A stretch of 55,488 nucleotides of DNA from Effusibacillus lacus (GCF_002335525.1 NZ_BDUF01000023.1:1-55488); one strand, 5' to 3'; shown: positions 15,236 through 23,759, counted from the first letter of the stretch. Made by a program: numbers and translations. Notes: generated from the sequence alone by a model not told the origin.

Positions 15236-16423
15236 TTATTCGACCTCTTTCAGGAATCCTTCCAGACGATCCATCGCTTTCGCCAGATTCTCGTCAGACA
15301 CCGCATAGGAGATGCGGATGTTGTTGGGGGCGCCAAAGCCTTCGCCCGGAACCAGGGCGATGTTGGCCTTCTCCAGAAGCAGGGTGGCAAAGGTATTGGC
15401 CGAATCAATCTTCGTCCCTTTGTAGGACTTGCCAATGATGTCCGCCACGTTCGGGAACACATAGAATGCGCCCTGCGGACGGATGCACTTGATCAGCGGC
15501 ATCTCCTCAAGCCGCTTCATCACATAGTCCAGACGTTTGCGGAACGCTTCAATGACGTTGGGGTCAAACGCGTCCAGAGCCTTCAGCGCCGCCTTCTGGG
15601 AAATGGAAGCGGGATTGGATGTAGTCTGGCTTTGGAAACTGGTCATCGCTTTCACGATGGCACGGTCAGCGGCGATATATCCCACGCGCCAGCCTGTCAT
15701 GGCAAACGCTTTGGAGAATCCGTTAACCAGAATGGTCCGCTTCTTCATGGCTTCCGACACGGATGCTATCGACATCTGTTCTACGCCGTAGACCATTTTT
15801 TCGTAGATTTCGTCCGATATGACATAGAACTCATGCTGTTCCATCACTTCCGCCAGCGCCTTCAGATCCTCCGGAGAGTAAACGGCACCCGTCGGGTTGC
15901 TCGGCGAATTGAGCAGCAGCGCTTTTGTTTTGGGTGTGATCGCTTGTTTCAGCATCTCCGGCGTGATCTTGAAGCCGGTCGATTCGTCGGTTGCGATGAC
16001 CACCGGTTCGCCTTCCGCCAGGCGAATCATTTCCGGGTAACTCACCCAGTAAGGGGCCGGTAGGATCACTTCGTCCCCCGGGTTGAGAATGGCCATGAAA
16101 GCGTTGTAAAGAGAGTGCTTCGCGCCGTTGGACACGATAATGTCATCCATCTCGTAATCCAGGCCGTTCTCGTCCTTCAACTTCTTGGCAATGGCTTTGC
16201 GCAGGTCGTTGATGCCCGGCACCGCTGTGTATTTGGTGAATCCCTGCTTGATTGCTTCGATCGCTGCCTGTGCAGCGGGTTCAGGAGTGCCAAAGTCCGG
16301 CTCCCCTACGCTCAAATTGATAATGTCGACACCCTGCGCCACCAATTCCTTGGTCTTCGCGTCAATGGCCAGCGTGGGTGACGGGGCAATCGCCTTGATC
16401 CGATCAGATAATCCAAATGCCAT
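15236..16423 (-). CDS. aspB: aspartate aminotransferase (class I PLP enzyme)
   Basis: The 395-residue product transfers an amino group from aspartate to 2-oxoglutarate, giving oxaloacetate and glutamate. It has the class I fold motifs: NLSVGEPDFGTP near residue 38, the NPTGAVYS loop, SDEIYEKMVY, and the PLP lysine in NGFSKAFAMTGWRVGY (about residue 238). The C-terminal substrate arginine is in NNIRISYAVS. I chose the ATG at 16421-16423, nine bases after GGAGGG, because the homologous N-terminus begins there; the frame is open further upstream. A TATAAT lies on the minus strand at 16479-16484 as a likely -10. It is most like the Bacillus AspB group, though related prephenate or other amino acid aminotransferases cannot be excluded. 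Confidence 0.92.
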   Translation of the reverse strand: MAFGLSDRIKAIAPSPTLAIDAKTKELVAQGVDIINLSVGEPDFGTPEPAAQAAIEAIKQGFTKYTAVPGINDLRKAIAKKLKDENGLDYEMDDIIVSNGAKHSLYNAFMAILNPGDEVILPAPYWVSYPEMIRLAEGEPVVIATDESTGFKITPEMLKQAITPKTKALLLNSPSNPTGAVYSPEDLKALAEVMEQHEFYVISDEIYEKMVYGVEQMSIASVSEAMKKRTILVNGFSKAFAMTGWRVGYIAADRAIVKAMTSFQSQTTSNPASISQKAALKALDAFDPNVIEAFRKRLDYVMKRLEEMPLIKCIRPQGAFYVFPNVADIIGKSYKGTKIDSANTFATLLLEKANIALVPGEGFGAPNNIRISYAVSDENLAKAMDRLEGFLKEVE

Positions 16424-16549
16424 CCAGATTCCCTCCATAACCAGATTCGGTGCTGTTTCCGATATTCTGGAAAACTCCATTATATCTACAGTACGCCAAG
16501 GAAAGGGAGCCGTCAACTGGCAGCAGGGTACAATTCAGTGAAACAATGG

Positions 16550-18691
16550 TCAGTCGGTTCCCCCGCGGAACCATTTCCAGAACTTTTTGATACCGGACTT
16601 TCCTTGTTCCGGATTCAGGATGTCCAGATTGAAGCCCGAGGCCGGATGTTCGGTGCATTCGTCTGTTGGTTCGGTTCCAATCCGAAAGAATTCCCGTTGT
16701 ACCTGAGGACAGTTGGGTGTAGCCAGCATCCCGGTTGTAGGATCAATAGTAAGCTCCAACAGTCCTTCCGGACGTTCGAAATCGCTTGCCGGTGTGTTTT
16801 CCAGGGCCGTCTTCATGAATTCTCCCCAGATCTGGGCTGCCGCGTAGGATTCTCTTGTGTTCAGCAGATGGTTTTTGTCATATCCCACCCAAACCACTGC
16901 CACCAGGTTGGGGGAGTATCCCGCCATCCAGGCATCCGTATCGGTGGTCCCGGTTTTTCCTGCCACGACGCGGTTGGCAACGGATGGCGCAACCCGGGCC
17001 GCTGTTCCCCCCGGCTCAAAGACGCTTTTCATAAGATCGGTCAGTATGAACACGTTCTGCGGGTTGGCCGCTTGCTGAGACGCCCTTTCCCGATGGTAGA
17101 TTTCGCGGCCGTAGGCATTCACTACCTGCCGGATTGCTGTAGGCTCCAGGAGCGTTCCGCCATTGGCCAGTGCGGCATATGCCTTGGCCATCTCCAGAGG
17201 AGAGACGGGGAACACGCCAAGAGCCAGGGAAGGATAGGGTTTCAGTTCGCTTTCGATGCCAAATCGCCTTGCCGTTTCGATCACTTGCTGCGGAGTGATT
17301 TCCATGATGGTTGCCACCGCGTAGACATTGTCGGATTTGCGGATGGCTTCCCGCATGGTTATATAGTCATAGGCGTATTGGTCATTGAAGTTTTTCACTT
17401 CATAATACTTGTCTTTCTCGTAGTTGAAGGTGGTCGGTTCACTCTTGACCATACGGACCGGTGACGCTCCGTTTTCCAGTGCGGAAAGGTAAACAAAGGG
17501 CTTGAACGAGGAGCCGGGCTGCCGGGTCGCCAGCACCCGGTTAAAGGAAGACTGGCTGAAGTCCCGTCCGCCGACCATCGCTTTAATGTGGCCGGTTTTG
17601 GGATCCAGCGCCACCAGTGCCGCCTGCAATCCGGGAACCTGCGGCAGATGTTTCTGGATGGCCGCTTCCGCCGCTTTCTGCATGTGCAAATCCAGGGTAG
17701 TCTGCAGGGTCAGCCCGCTCCGGTACAATTCCTCCTCAGGAACCCCGTGCAGGTTGATGGCCGACCAGGTGGCGTACCGGGTAAAGTAGGGAGCCGCACC
17801 GTTCTGAATGTCCTTTTTTTCGGCAAAATGGAGATTCTGCTTATAGGCCGCATCTGCCTGTTCCTGCGTGATGTAGCCGTGTCGCACCATGGCTTGCAGG
17901 ACTTGCTGCTGCCGTTCTTTCGCCTTGTTCTGGTCGCTGAAGGGGGAGAAGAAGGTCGGGCCCTTCGGGATTCCCGCCAACAGGGCCGACTCTGCCAGAT
18001 TGAGATCCGTCGCTGATTTGTTGAAATAGATCTTGGCAGCCGTTCCGACCCCGTTGGCGCCGTGGCCGTAGTAGACGGCATTCAGGTATAACTCCAGGAT
18101 TTCCTGCTTGGAGTAACGGGTTTCCAGTTGGATGGTGAGCAGCATCTCACGAAATTTCCGCGACCAGGTGCGGTCGTGGGAAAGGTACATCACCTTCGCC
18201 AGCTGTTGAGTAATGGAGGAACCGCCTTCAATCAGTTCCCTGTTTTTCAAGTTGACATAGAGCGCCCGGGCGATTCCGCGCAGATTCAACCCGCTGTGCT
18301 GGTAGAATTGGGCATCTTCAATGGCAATGGTGGCATTCTGCAGGTCTTGCGGCACTTCACGAATGTCCACTCGGACCCGATTTTGCCCGTTGTTCAGCAG
18401 ATCGGCCAACAGTGCCCCATCGGCGGAGACAATTCGGGAATGCGTGGTCAAGTCGCTTGCGGGCAGCGGTGCAAAGCGCATGTATAAATAAAGAAGGAAA
18501 CCGGATAGAAAAGTAACGGCAGCAAAATAAAGCCCCAATCGGATCAACAGGGTCTTTCTTCTGCGGACGCGATCCTGCATGGCGGTTGGCAGGGAATGTG
18601 CCTCCACCGTCCTAGCTGGGGACTGTTTGGGCGCTGCCAACGGCTCCGACCCGGTCCAGGTATCTTCTGTCAGATTCGGTTTGTCGATCAT
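16550..18691 (-). CDS. bifunctional class A penicillin-binding protein
   Basis: The 713-residue product has a cytoplasmic tail, one membrane anchor (about residues 50-70) and a glycosyltransferase family 51 domain (IEDAQFYQHSG, EGGSSITQQLAK, LELYLNAVYYGHGANGVGTA). The C-terminal transpeptidase carries all three catalytic motifs: the SxxK serine in PGSSFKPF, SDN in KSDNVYA, and KTGTT. It both polymerises and crosslinks peptidoglycan. Length and order are closest to the PbpF/PbpG type of Bacillus, which work in vegetative or spore wall synthesis; the sequence does not say which. The ATG follows AAGGAGGTG. It is divergent from the quorum-sensing operon, with a 234-bp intergenic region. Confidence 0.93.
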   Translation of the reverse strand: MIDKPNLTEDTWTGSEPLAAPKQSPARTVEAHSLPTAMQDRVRRRKTLLIRLGLYFAAVTFLSGFLLYLYMRFAPLPASDLTTHSRIVSADGALLADLLNNGQNRVRVDIREVPQDLQNATIAIEDAQFYQHSGLNLRGIARALYVNLKNRELIEGGSSITQQLAKVMYLSHDRTWSRKFREMLLTIQLETRYSKQEILELYLNAVYYGHGANGVGTAAKIYFNKSATDLNLAESALLAGIPKGPTFFSPFSDQNKAKERQQQVLQAMVRHGYITQEQADAAYKQNLHFAEKKDIQNGAAPYFTRYATWSAINLHGVPEEELYRSGLTLQTTLDLHMQKAAEAAIQKHLPQVPGLQAALVALDPKTGHIKAMVGGRDFSQSSFNRVLATRQPGSSFKPFVYLSALENGASPVRMVKSEPTTFNYEKDKYYEVKNFNDQYAYDYITMREAIRKSDNVYAVATIMEITPQQVIETARRFGIESELKPYPSLALGVFPVSPLEMAKAYAALANGGTLLEPTAIRQVVNAYGREIYHRERASQQAANPQNVFILTDLMKSVFEPGGTAARVAPSVANRVVAGKTGTTDTDAWMAGYSPNLVAVVWVGYDKNHLLNTRESYAAAQIWGEFMKTALENTPASDFERPEGLLELTIDPTTGMLATPNCPQVQREFFRIGTEPTDECTEHPASGFNLDILNPEQGKSGIKKFWKWFRGGTD

Positions 18692-18794
18692 GATGCCACC
18701 TCCTTACGCACTGGTACACTAGCAACCAGTATGGGCAGAAATGGTAGGAGGTAAACTTCACAGTTCATGGCAAAATGGGGATTTTCTCAAAATA

Positions 18795-18809
18795 CAAACC
18801 TGGTTTGTT
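18795..18809. promoter_or_regulatory. 15-bp perfect palindrome in the pbp/comX intergenic region
   Basis: ACAAACC-T-GGTTTGT is a perfect 7-1-7 inverted repeat, 38 bp upstream of the comX-like -35. Nothing terminator-like follows it, so it is a candidate operator for one or both divergent genes. Confidence 0.4.
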
Positions 18810-18846
18810 TCGGATGTCAAAATTGTTACATTTCACTAAATATTGT

Positions 18847-18874
18847 TTGCATAAATATAAATGTAAGGTATAAT
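18847..18874 (+). promoter_or_regulatory. promoter of the comX-comQ-comP-comA operon
   Basis: TTGCAT (18847-18852) and a perfect TATAAT (18869-18874) are 16 bp apart, a good housekeeping promoter about 50 bases before the first start codon. No ComA-box-like sequence is seen here, which suggests the signalling genes themselves are expressed at a basal level. Confidence 0.7.
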
Positions 18875-18925
18875 TAACATGACTGTTTATTTGTTTTGAA
18901 AATAGGGGTGGGGAGGACGAAGATT

Positions 18926-19120
18926 ATGAGAGGCGATTTGTGGAAAGCGGTAAGCAATTTGGTACAGAGCAGGGTAAATAGTAACGAAGTGATTCAAGAT
19001 GGAGAGAATGCTTATGCGCTTGGTCGTTTGACAAACATGGAACGTAAAGTTGTGATTGAGCATTTTGTAGATAAACGCACGGATAACAAGATTATTGGTA
19101 CATCGAGCAAGTGGGTATGA
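18926..19120 (+). CDS. comX: ComX-like pheromone precursor peptide
   Basis: The 64-residue peptide has no signal sequence and ends KIIGTSSKWV, with a tryptophan (W63) next to last. ComX precursors are short (about 53-58 residues), are encoded next to ComQ and have a tryptophan close to the C-terminus that ComQ prenylates before the tail is released as pheromone. The middle part (ALGRLTNMERKVVIEHFVD) resembles in pattern the LIGFDVQETETIIKAYND region of B. subtilis ComX, but overall identity is low, as is normal for this fast-evolving family. The ATG is nine bases after GGGAGG. The stop overlaps the comQ start as ATGA. What is odd is that it precedes comQ instead of lying between comQ and comP. 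The assignment rests on context, size and the terminal Trp. Confidence 0.7.
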   Translation: MRGDLWKAVSNLVQSRVNSNEVIQDGENAYALGRLTNMERKVVIEHFVDKRTDNKIIGTSSKWV

Positions 19121-20079
19121 ATTCGCAGATGATTCAAGCCATGACCAGGGATTTTCTTTTGCAAACAGTGCAAAGGGAAATCCCTTCTCCACAATTTATG
19201 GAGATCTTGTTGGCTAAATTGTCTGAAGAGGGAAAAGCTCTTGGCCCACAGCCTCAGTCAAGCTGGATGGGGTTCACTTTAGCTATTGGTGATTTGCTGG
19301 ACATAAACATGGAACAAGCTTTTCCTATGTCCCTGGCTGTTGAACTTATTGTCCTGAGCGGCGACGTTTACGATGATATGATTGACAAAGATAACTTCCC
19401 GCTGCAGGAGCCAAATCTCCCAGTCGAAAAAAGCTTATTGTTCGCCAATTGGACTTTAATGTTGGCTTTTCGGAGCGTGTTGACGACCCGGAATATTCAA
19501 AGTGACGTGAAACAAGCAATTATGACCGAGTTGAATCGCGCGATCTTACAAGCGTCTTGGGGTCAATGGCTGGACGAGGATTGTTGTTTCCCTAAAATTA
19601 TCACGGAAGAGAAGTATCTGGATGTAATACGCCTTAAGTCTGGAAAGTTTGGGGAGTTGGCCTGCTTGGCAGTTGCCTTGTTGGCTTGTGATGAACAACA
19701 AGTAAACTTGTGGCGGAACGCTGGTTGCTATTTGGGAATGGCCGAACAGCTGAAGAACGATGCGGCCGATTTCATGAGGGACAGTAAAAATGATTTGATG
19801 AAATTAAAAATGACGCTCCCCCTCATCAAGTCATTGGAGAATAGTTATGAATCCGGTGACGGTTTTTCTGAACTCATGCAAAGAGTGAGCCAGGACCAGA
19901 ATTTGTTGTGGGCCAATCGGGTTCAAATAAGGGAATACATAATCAACTGTGGAGCTTTTGATTACACATTCATTCTAAGCCGGTTGTATACGGAAAAAGC
20001 ATTTCAGTTGATTGAAGCTTTTTATGGCCGATCAGAGAAATGTTTACAGCTTCGCAAACTGTTTGCAGGAGAGAGGTAG
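19117..20079 (+). CDS. comQ: ComQ-like isoprenyl transferase
   Basis: The 320-residue product is a polyprenyl-synthase-fold protein. The first aspartate-rich motif is DVYDDMIDKD (D83-D92). The second is NDAAD (N214-D218) in GMAEQLKNDAADF, the NDxxD form found in ComQ rather than the DDxxD of chain-elongating prenyl synthases. ComQ attaches a farnesyl or geranyl group to the tryptophan of ComX. The ATG at 19117 overlaps the comX-like stop. The comP gene begins at the base after the TAG stop, so no peptide gene fits between comQ and comP. A housekeeping prenyl synthase is unlikely given the operon. Confidence 0.88.
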   Translation: MNSQMIQAMTRDFLLQTVQREIPSPQFMEILLAKLSEEGKALGPQPQSSWMGFTLAIGDLLDINMEQAFPMSLAVELIVLSGDVYDDMIDKDNFPLQEPNLPVEKSLLFANWTLMLAFRSVLTTRNIQSDVKQAIMTELNRAILQASWGQWLDEDCCFPKIITEEKYLDVIRLKSGKFGELACLAVALLACDEQQVNLWRNAGCYLGMAEQLKNDAADFMRDSKNDLMKLKMTLPLIKSLENSYESGDGFSELMQRVSQDQNLLWANRVQIREYIINCGAFDYTFILSRLYTEKAFQLIEAFYGRSEKCLQLRKLFAGER

Positions 20080-22287
20080 ATGATTTCTTTTGTTGCAGAA
20101 AGATTTAACCGTCTGGTATTCCTGCTTAGTGTCCTATTCTTGTGCTGTACTCTTTACTTTATCTGGTATGTTCAAAATACCCCCTTCATGGGTGTGTTTC
20201 TGGAGTTGAATCAAGGGAAATGGATTGTTCAAGAAGTTGAATCTTTTGGGGTTGGGCATCAGTGGGGAATCAAACAGGGAGATTTAGTTTTCTTGGTGGA
20301 TGGGGCTGCGCCGGAAGAGAACTATAATGTTTACAAGTGGGGAATTCTGGAGAATGTAGATTCGCTAAATCTTCTGACAACTGAAGGTGTCTATTATGAG
20401 CTAAAGGTTAAAGAGGGAGGCGCTGTTTCTTCCTCCAGCAAGATGCTATCTTTGACCGCTTTATCTTTTGCCTTTTGGGCAATTGCTACTTATACGTATA
20501 TCCGCAAACCGCGTTTCACCTTGATCAAATATTTCTGGTTGCTGATGACAGCCATCTCTTTTGCGATGATGGCCTCCATTCCTTCCAGCCATGGCCTTCT
20601 TCCTGCCCGAATCCTTGTGATCTTATCTGTAGCCTGGATTCCGTTTCTCACGGTTTCTTTTGTTCAACAATTTCTCGAAAAATTTGATAATCCTTCTTTT
20701 CATAGAATTCGTAACGTGTTTCGATTGATTGGCGTTTTGTTTACCATATCGCTATTTGTGTACCTTCTTGTGAATCTCTCTTCCCCTCTAATTGTGAAAT
20801 GGTTTCGATATGGACTGCTTGCGCAAATTGGATTGTTGCTGCTTTCCCTGCCTGTAGCATTTAGAAGTTCCAAGAATAAAATTGCCCCCTCCGAAAGAAA
20901 TCAATTCTTGGTTTTGTTATTCGGATTCCTTGCGGGAATCTTACCGTTCTTCATCTTTACCGTTGTTCCCGACCTCATACTAAAAACAGATGTCATACCC
21001 TTTCAGTATACTTTGCTGAGTATTGTGATCTTGCCATTGACATGTGCGTACGTTTTAACAAAGCGTCAAATTATCGATATGAAATTTTACCTTGGGGGAT
21101 ACCGAAGTTTTTTCAAAAAGAAAGATGCATTAAGGCAACAGAAAATAAAACTGCTGCTGGTAACTCAAGGTGAACAGACCTATAAGACCATGCGGTTAAT
21201 ATTGGAATTGATCCACAAGGTGATTGACATTGATGGGATGTTTTTGATCTGGTATCGAAAAGAAAGCCCTGTTTTCAGTAGTACAGGCTGTTTTGAAAAC
21301 AAGGAAAAGGAATTGCAGAAATGGTTGGAAAAAGATTTTCCCCGGCGATCTGATTCAAAACGTCTTACATATGGGAATCTGATTCACCGGGTTTTTGTAA
21401 TAGGTTCCAATCAAGAACCACATGGCTATTTGGTTGTTGGAAACAAAAGAAACAGATCGCAGTTCACCTCTAAGGAAATAGAATTTCTTAGGAATTTGAC
21501 CGAAGATCTGCTTGATATTTACATTCACTTTTCCATGTACGATGAACTTCAAAAAGAATATCAAACGAGAGCAAACAGGTCTTATGGTAAAGACGACATC
21601 GCGATTTCCAAGGATGTAAGCCAGTTGTTGATTGAGGCCCAGGAAGAAGAAAAAATCAGGATCGCACAGTACCTGCACGACCAAATTTTGCAAAGTTTGA
21701 TCTTTCTGTCGCGAGATTTAAAGAGGATAGGGGACAACAACCCGTTACTCGCGGAAAGAGAGAAACTGGACTTTCTTGTAAGGAACGTTAACGACACCAT
21801 ATACGAGATACGTGAAATTTGCGCGGAATTGTATCCGTCCATAATCGAAGATCTCGGATTGCGGGAAGCGATCCGCTGGTATGTACGGGAGATTAAGGAA
21901 AAGAGAAACGTTTTAATCGATTGGAAGTATGAGATGGAAGACGAACATTTGCTGCCTTTTACTACAAAAGTAAGCTTGTTTCGAATCATTAAGGAACTGG
22001 TCAATAATGCTTTGAAACACGCTGAAGCCGAAACGATTCAACTTTCATTGGTTTTGAAAAACGATACTTTGACATGTGAAATTTCCGATGACGGCAAAGG
22101 GATTGATGTGCCAATAGATTTTCACGCATTTCTGAATGGAAAACACCTGGGGCTGGTAACTGTACAGAAACGAATTGAGCATTTGGGAGGGAGTCTTTCC
22201 TTCCATTCGGCTCCGGGGAAAGGCACCAGGGTTTCGTTCGAACTTCCTGTCTGGTCAAAGGAGTGGGAGCATGAGCAAGCCAATTAA
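20080..22287 (+). CDS. comP: ComP-like membrane sensor histidine kinase
   Basis: The 735-residue product has an N-terminal membrane helix and then an extracytoplasmic PDZ-like segment (about 35-110, including GVFLELNQGKWIVQEVE and WGIKQGDLVFLVDG). About seven more membrane helices follow (about 120-330), then a cytoplasmic GAF-like region and a HisKA_3/HATPase module. The phosphoacceptor is H533 in IAQYLHDQ. The ATP-binding motifs are NALKHA, DDGKGI and the glycine-rich GKGTR. This is the layout of ComP, which binds the ComX pheromone and phosphorylates ComA. It starts directly after the comQ stop, behind AGGAGAGAGG, and overlaps comA by 17 bases. Confidence 0.92.
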   Translation: MISFVAERFNRLVFLLSVLFLCCTLYFIWYVQNTPFMGVFLELNQGKWIVQEVESFGVGHQWGIKQGDLVFLVDGAAPEENYNVYKWGILENVDSLNLLTTEGVYYELKVKEGGAVSSSSKMLSLTALSFAFWAIATYTYIRKPRFTLIKYFWLLMTAISFAMMASIPSSHGLLPARILVILSVAWIPFLTVSFVQQFLEKFDNPSFHRIRNVFRLIGVLFTISLFVYLLVNLSSPLIVKWFRYGLLAQIGLLLLSLPVAFRSSKNKIAPSERNQFLVLLFGFLAGILPFFIFTVVPDLILKTDVIPFQYTLLSIVILPLTCAYVLTKRQIIDMKFYLGGYRSFFKKKDALRQQKIKLLLVTQGEQTYKTMRLILELIHKVIDIDGMFLIWYRKESPVFSSTGCFENKEKELQKWLEKDFPRRSDSKRLTYGNLIHRVFVIGSNQEPHGYLVVGNKRNRSQFTSKEIEFLRNLTEDLLDIYIHFSMYDELQKEYQTRANRSYGKDDIAISKDVSQLLIEAQEEEKIRIAQYLHDQILQSLIFLSRDLKRIGDNNPLLAEREKLDFLVRNVNDTIYEIREICAELYPSIIEDLGLREAIRWYVREIKEKRNVLIDWKYEMEDEHLLPFTTKVSLFRIIKELVNNALKHAEAETIQLSLVLKNDTLTCEISDDGKGIDVPIDFHAFLNGKHLGLVTVQKRIEHLGGSLSFHSAPGKGTRVSFELPVWSKEWEHEQAN

Positions 22288-22882
22288 AGTCATGTTGGTC
22301 GATGACCATCCGCTTGTTATGAATGGGTTGCGGAACTGGTTGGAGGGTGAACCTGATATACAAGTTGTCGGTGCTTTTGACAACGGAATAACAGCGTTTG
22401 AGGAGATGCGTCAATTACTCCCGGATGTTGTTGTTTTGGATATCCGCATGCCCGGAATCAATGGATTGGAGTTGGCGAGACAGATAAAAGGAGAATATGG
22501 GGATTCGGTAAAGCTGGTCATTTTATCGGGATACGTATACGAGGAGTACCAGAGAACCGCGTTTGAAATTGGGGTTCATGCATTTGTACCCAAAAACGCC
22601 TCGTACGATCAAATACTAAATGCAATCAGGCAAAGTGCTTTGGGGAATTACTTGATTTTTGAAAAAACAAAACAATACGAAACGCATCAACTCCTTACCC
22701 CAACGGAAATTCAGGTTTTACAATTGGTGGCGCAGGAAAAAACCAATGGGGATATTGCCAAAGAGTTAAACATGGCGAAGCGAACAGTAGAGTACCATAT
22801 TTCCTCGATTATTCAAAAGCTTGGAGCTGATTCACGAATTGGCGCTGTAGTTAAAGGATTTCAGAAGGGGATAATAGAGTAA
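22271..22882 (+). CDS. comA: ComA-like response regulator (NarL/LuxR type)
   Basis: The 203-residue product has a receiver domain with the acidic pair D11/D12, the phosphoacceptor D57 in VVVLDIRMPG and the conserved lysine in FVPKNAS. A LuxR-type helix-turn-helix follows (LTPTEIQVLQLVAQEKTNGDIAKELN...KRTVEYHISSIIQKLG). B. subtilis ComA has 214 residues and the same layout, and binds TTGCGG-N4-CCGCAA. The ATG at 22271 lies inside the end of comP, after GGAG. A near-perfect ComA box lies 31 bases after its stop codon, facing the next gene group, which supports the assignment. Confidence 0.9.
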   Translation: MSKPIKVMLVDDHPLVMNGLRNWLEGEPDIQVVGAFDNGITAFEEMRQLLPDVVVLDIRMPGINGLELARQIKGEYGDSVKLVILSGYVYEEYQRTAFEIGVHAFVPKNASYDQILNAIRQSALGNYLIFEKTKQYETHQLLTPTEIQVLQLVAQEKTNGDIAKELNMAKRTVEYHISSIIQKLGADSRIGAVVKGFQKGIIE

Positions 22883-22912
22883 TTTATGTAGCTCACCTTG
22901 GATTGAAAAAAT

Positions 22913-22978
22913 TTGCGTGATACCGCAATAAACTTTGCGGTATATACGGATGTTTTTTTAAAAAACAAAATCTATGAT
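22913..22978 (+). promoter_or_regulatory. ComA box with a weak promoter downstream
   Basis: TTGCGT-GATA-CCGCAA (22913-22928) matches the B. subtilis ComA recognition element TTGCGG-N4-CCGCAA at 11 of 12 specified bases. A third half-site TTGCGG follows at 22935-22940. TATGAT at 22973-22978 is a good -10 without a recognisable -35, the layout expected of an activator-dependent promoter. ATACCGCAA and TTGCGGTAT (22920-22928, 22935-22943) also form a hairpin with a T-run nine bases later, so part of the sequence could also terminate comA transcripts. Confidence 0.7.
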
Positions 22979-23043
22979 CTAGTTATAGCAGTAAATAATT
23001 TATTGCTAGAACAAAAATTCTTTGGTGAGCTCTAGCATCTACA

Positions 23044-23196
23044 ATGCTAGTAGCGGGAGTAGCTGTAAGCGCTTCATATTTTGCAGCTTCCAGAGTCAAA
23101 CAAGAAGTTAGACAAGAGGTAAGAAGGGAGGAGATGAAAGGATGTAACCGCCAACAAAATGTCAAAAAACATTCTTCATTACAAGAAGCAATATAA
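23044..23196 (+). CDS. possible 50-residue peptide gene
   Basis: An ATG at 23044 opens a 50-codon frame. It gives a hydrophobic N-terminus (MLVAGVAVSASYFAASR), then a highly charged helix-like stretch (VKQEVRQEVRREEMKGC) and a polar tail. There is no clear ribosome-binding site, and an upstream stop prevents extension, so it may be a remnant or only chance. It would be the first product of a transcript starting at the ComA-box promoter. No family is recognised. Confidence 0.3.
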   Translation: MLVAGVAVSASYFAASRVKQEVRQEVRREEMKGCNRQQNVKKHSSLQEAI

Positions 23197-23252
23197 GATT
23201 CGACTATTCTCAGGATAGATCATAAATTTATTGAGGAGGGTAATGAAAAAAG

Positions 23253-23747
23253 ATGAGGTTAAAAAGAATACTGTTGTCGAGCTTAATTGGGTTTGCCGCC
23301 ATTTCTAGTTTAGCCTATGCCCAATCAAAAACTATGACTATTACTAGTACTTACATGACACGCTCTGTTTCTTTTAGCGGAACAGACATACAAAAAAATA
23401 GCTACAGCTGGAATCTTTCTGTCGATGGTGACAACAATAATGACGGTACTCTTTATCTGAATAATTTCAATTGGTACCGAGGGTCTAGTTCTCCGAAACA
23501 GTTATTTTTTGGAATTACTTGGTTGGTGGATTCGGTAAATGAAAACAATACTTTCCCTATAAGTAATGTTTACGGTGTAGCACTTAATTCAAGCCTTAAC
23601 GTAAAAGTTAATGACCCATGGACTCCAGGGTGGCAAGAAAATGCCTATCCTTATATGGAACAATATATAGGAGTAGGACAACAAACTAAAGATGGTTACC
23701 AAGTCCAAAATACAGCAGTAGATTCTGTAGTTTTTATAGCTTACTAG
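23253..23747 (+). CDS. secreted protein of unknown function
   Basis: The 164-residue product has a classic signal peptide (MRLKRILLSSLIGFAAISSLAYAQ, cleavage probably after AYA). A mature part of about 140 residues follows, rich in Asn, Ser, Tyr and Trp (SVDGDNNNDGTLYLNN, WTPGWQENAYPYMEQYIGVG), suggesting a beta-sheet extracellular protein. I do not recognise a family. AGGAGGG lies 12 bases before the ATG, a long spacing. It is the first well-supported gene after the ComA box and is followed 12 bases later by another secreted protein gene, so the two are probably one operon. Its base composition is much more A+T-rich than the core genes. Confidence 0.75.
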   Translation: MRLKRILLSSLIGFAAISSLAYAQSKTMTITSTYMTRSVSFSGTDIQKNSYSWNLSVDGDNNNDGTLYLNNFNWYRGSSSPKQLFFGITWLVDSVNENNTFPISNVYGVALNSSLNVKVNDPWTPGWQENAYPYMEQYIGVGQQTKDGYQVQNTAVDSVVFIAY

Positions 23748-23759
23748 GAGGGATTAAAA

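Noticed and set aside
22920-22958. Ordinary comA terminator as the sole explanation of the inverted repeat
   Set aside because: The T-run starts nine bases after the stem, unusually far, and the sequence matches a ComA box; a terminator role is kept only as a possibility.
23134-23196. 20-residue peptide starting at an internal ATG behind GGGAGGAG
   Set aside because: The ribosome-binding site touches the ATG with no spacing, so initiation there is unlikely.
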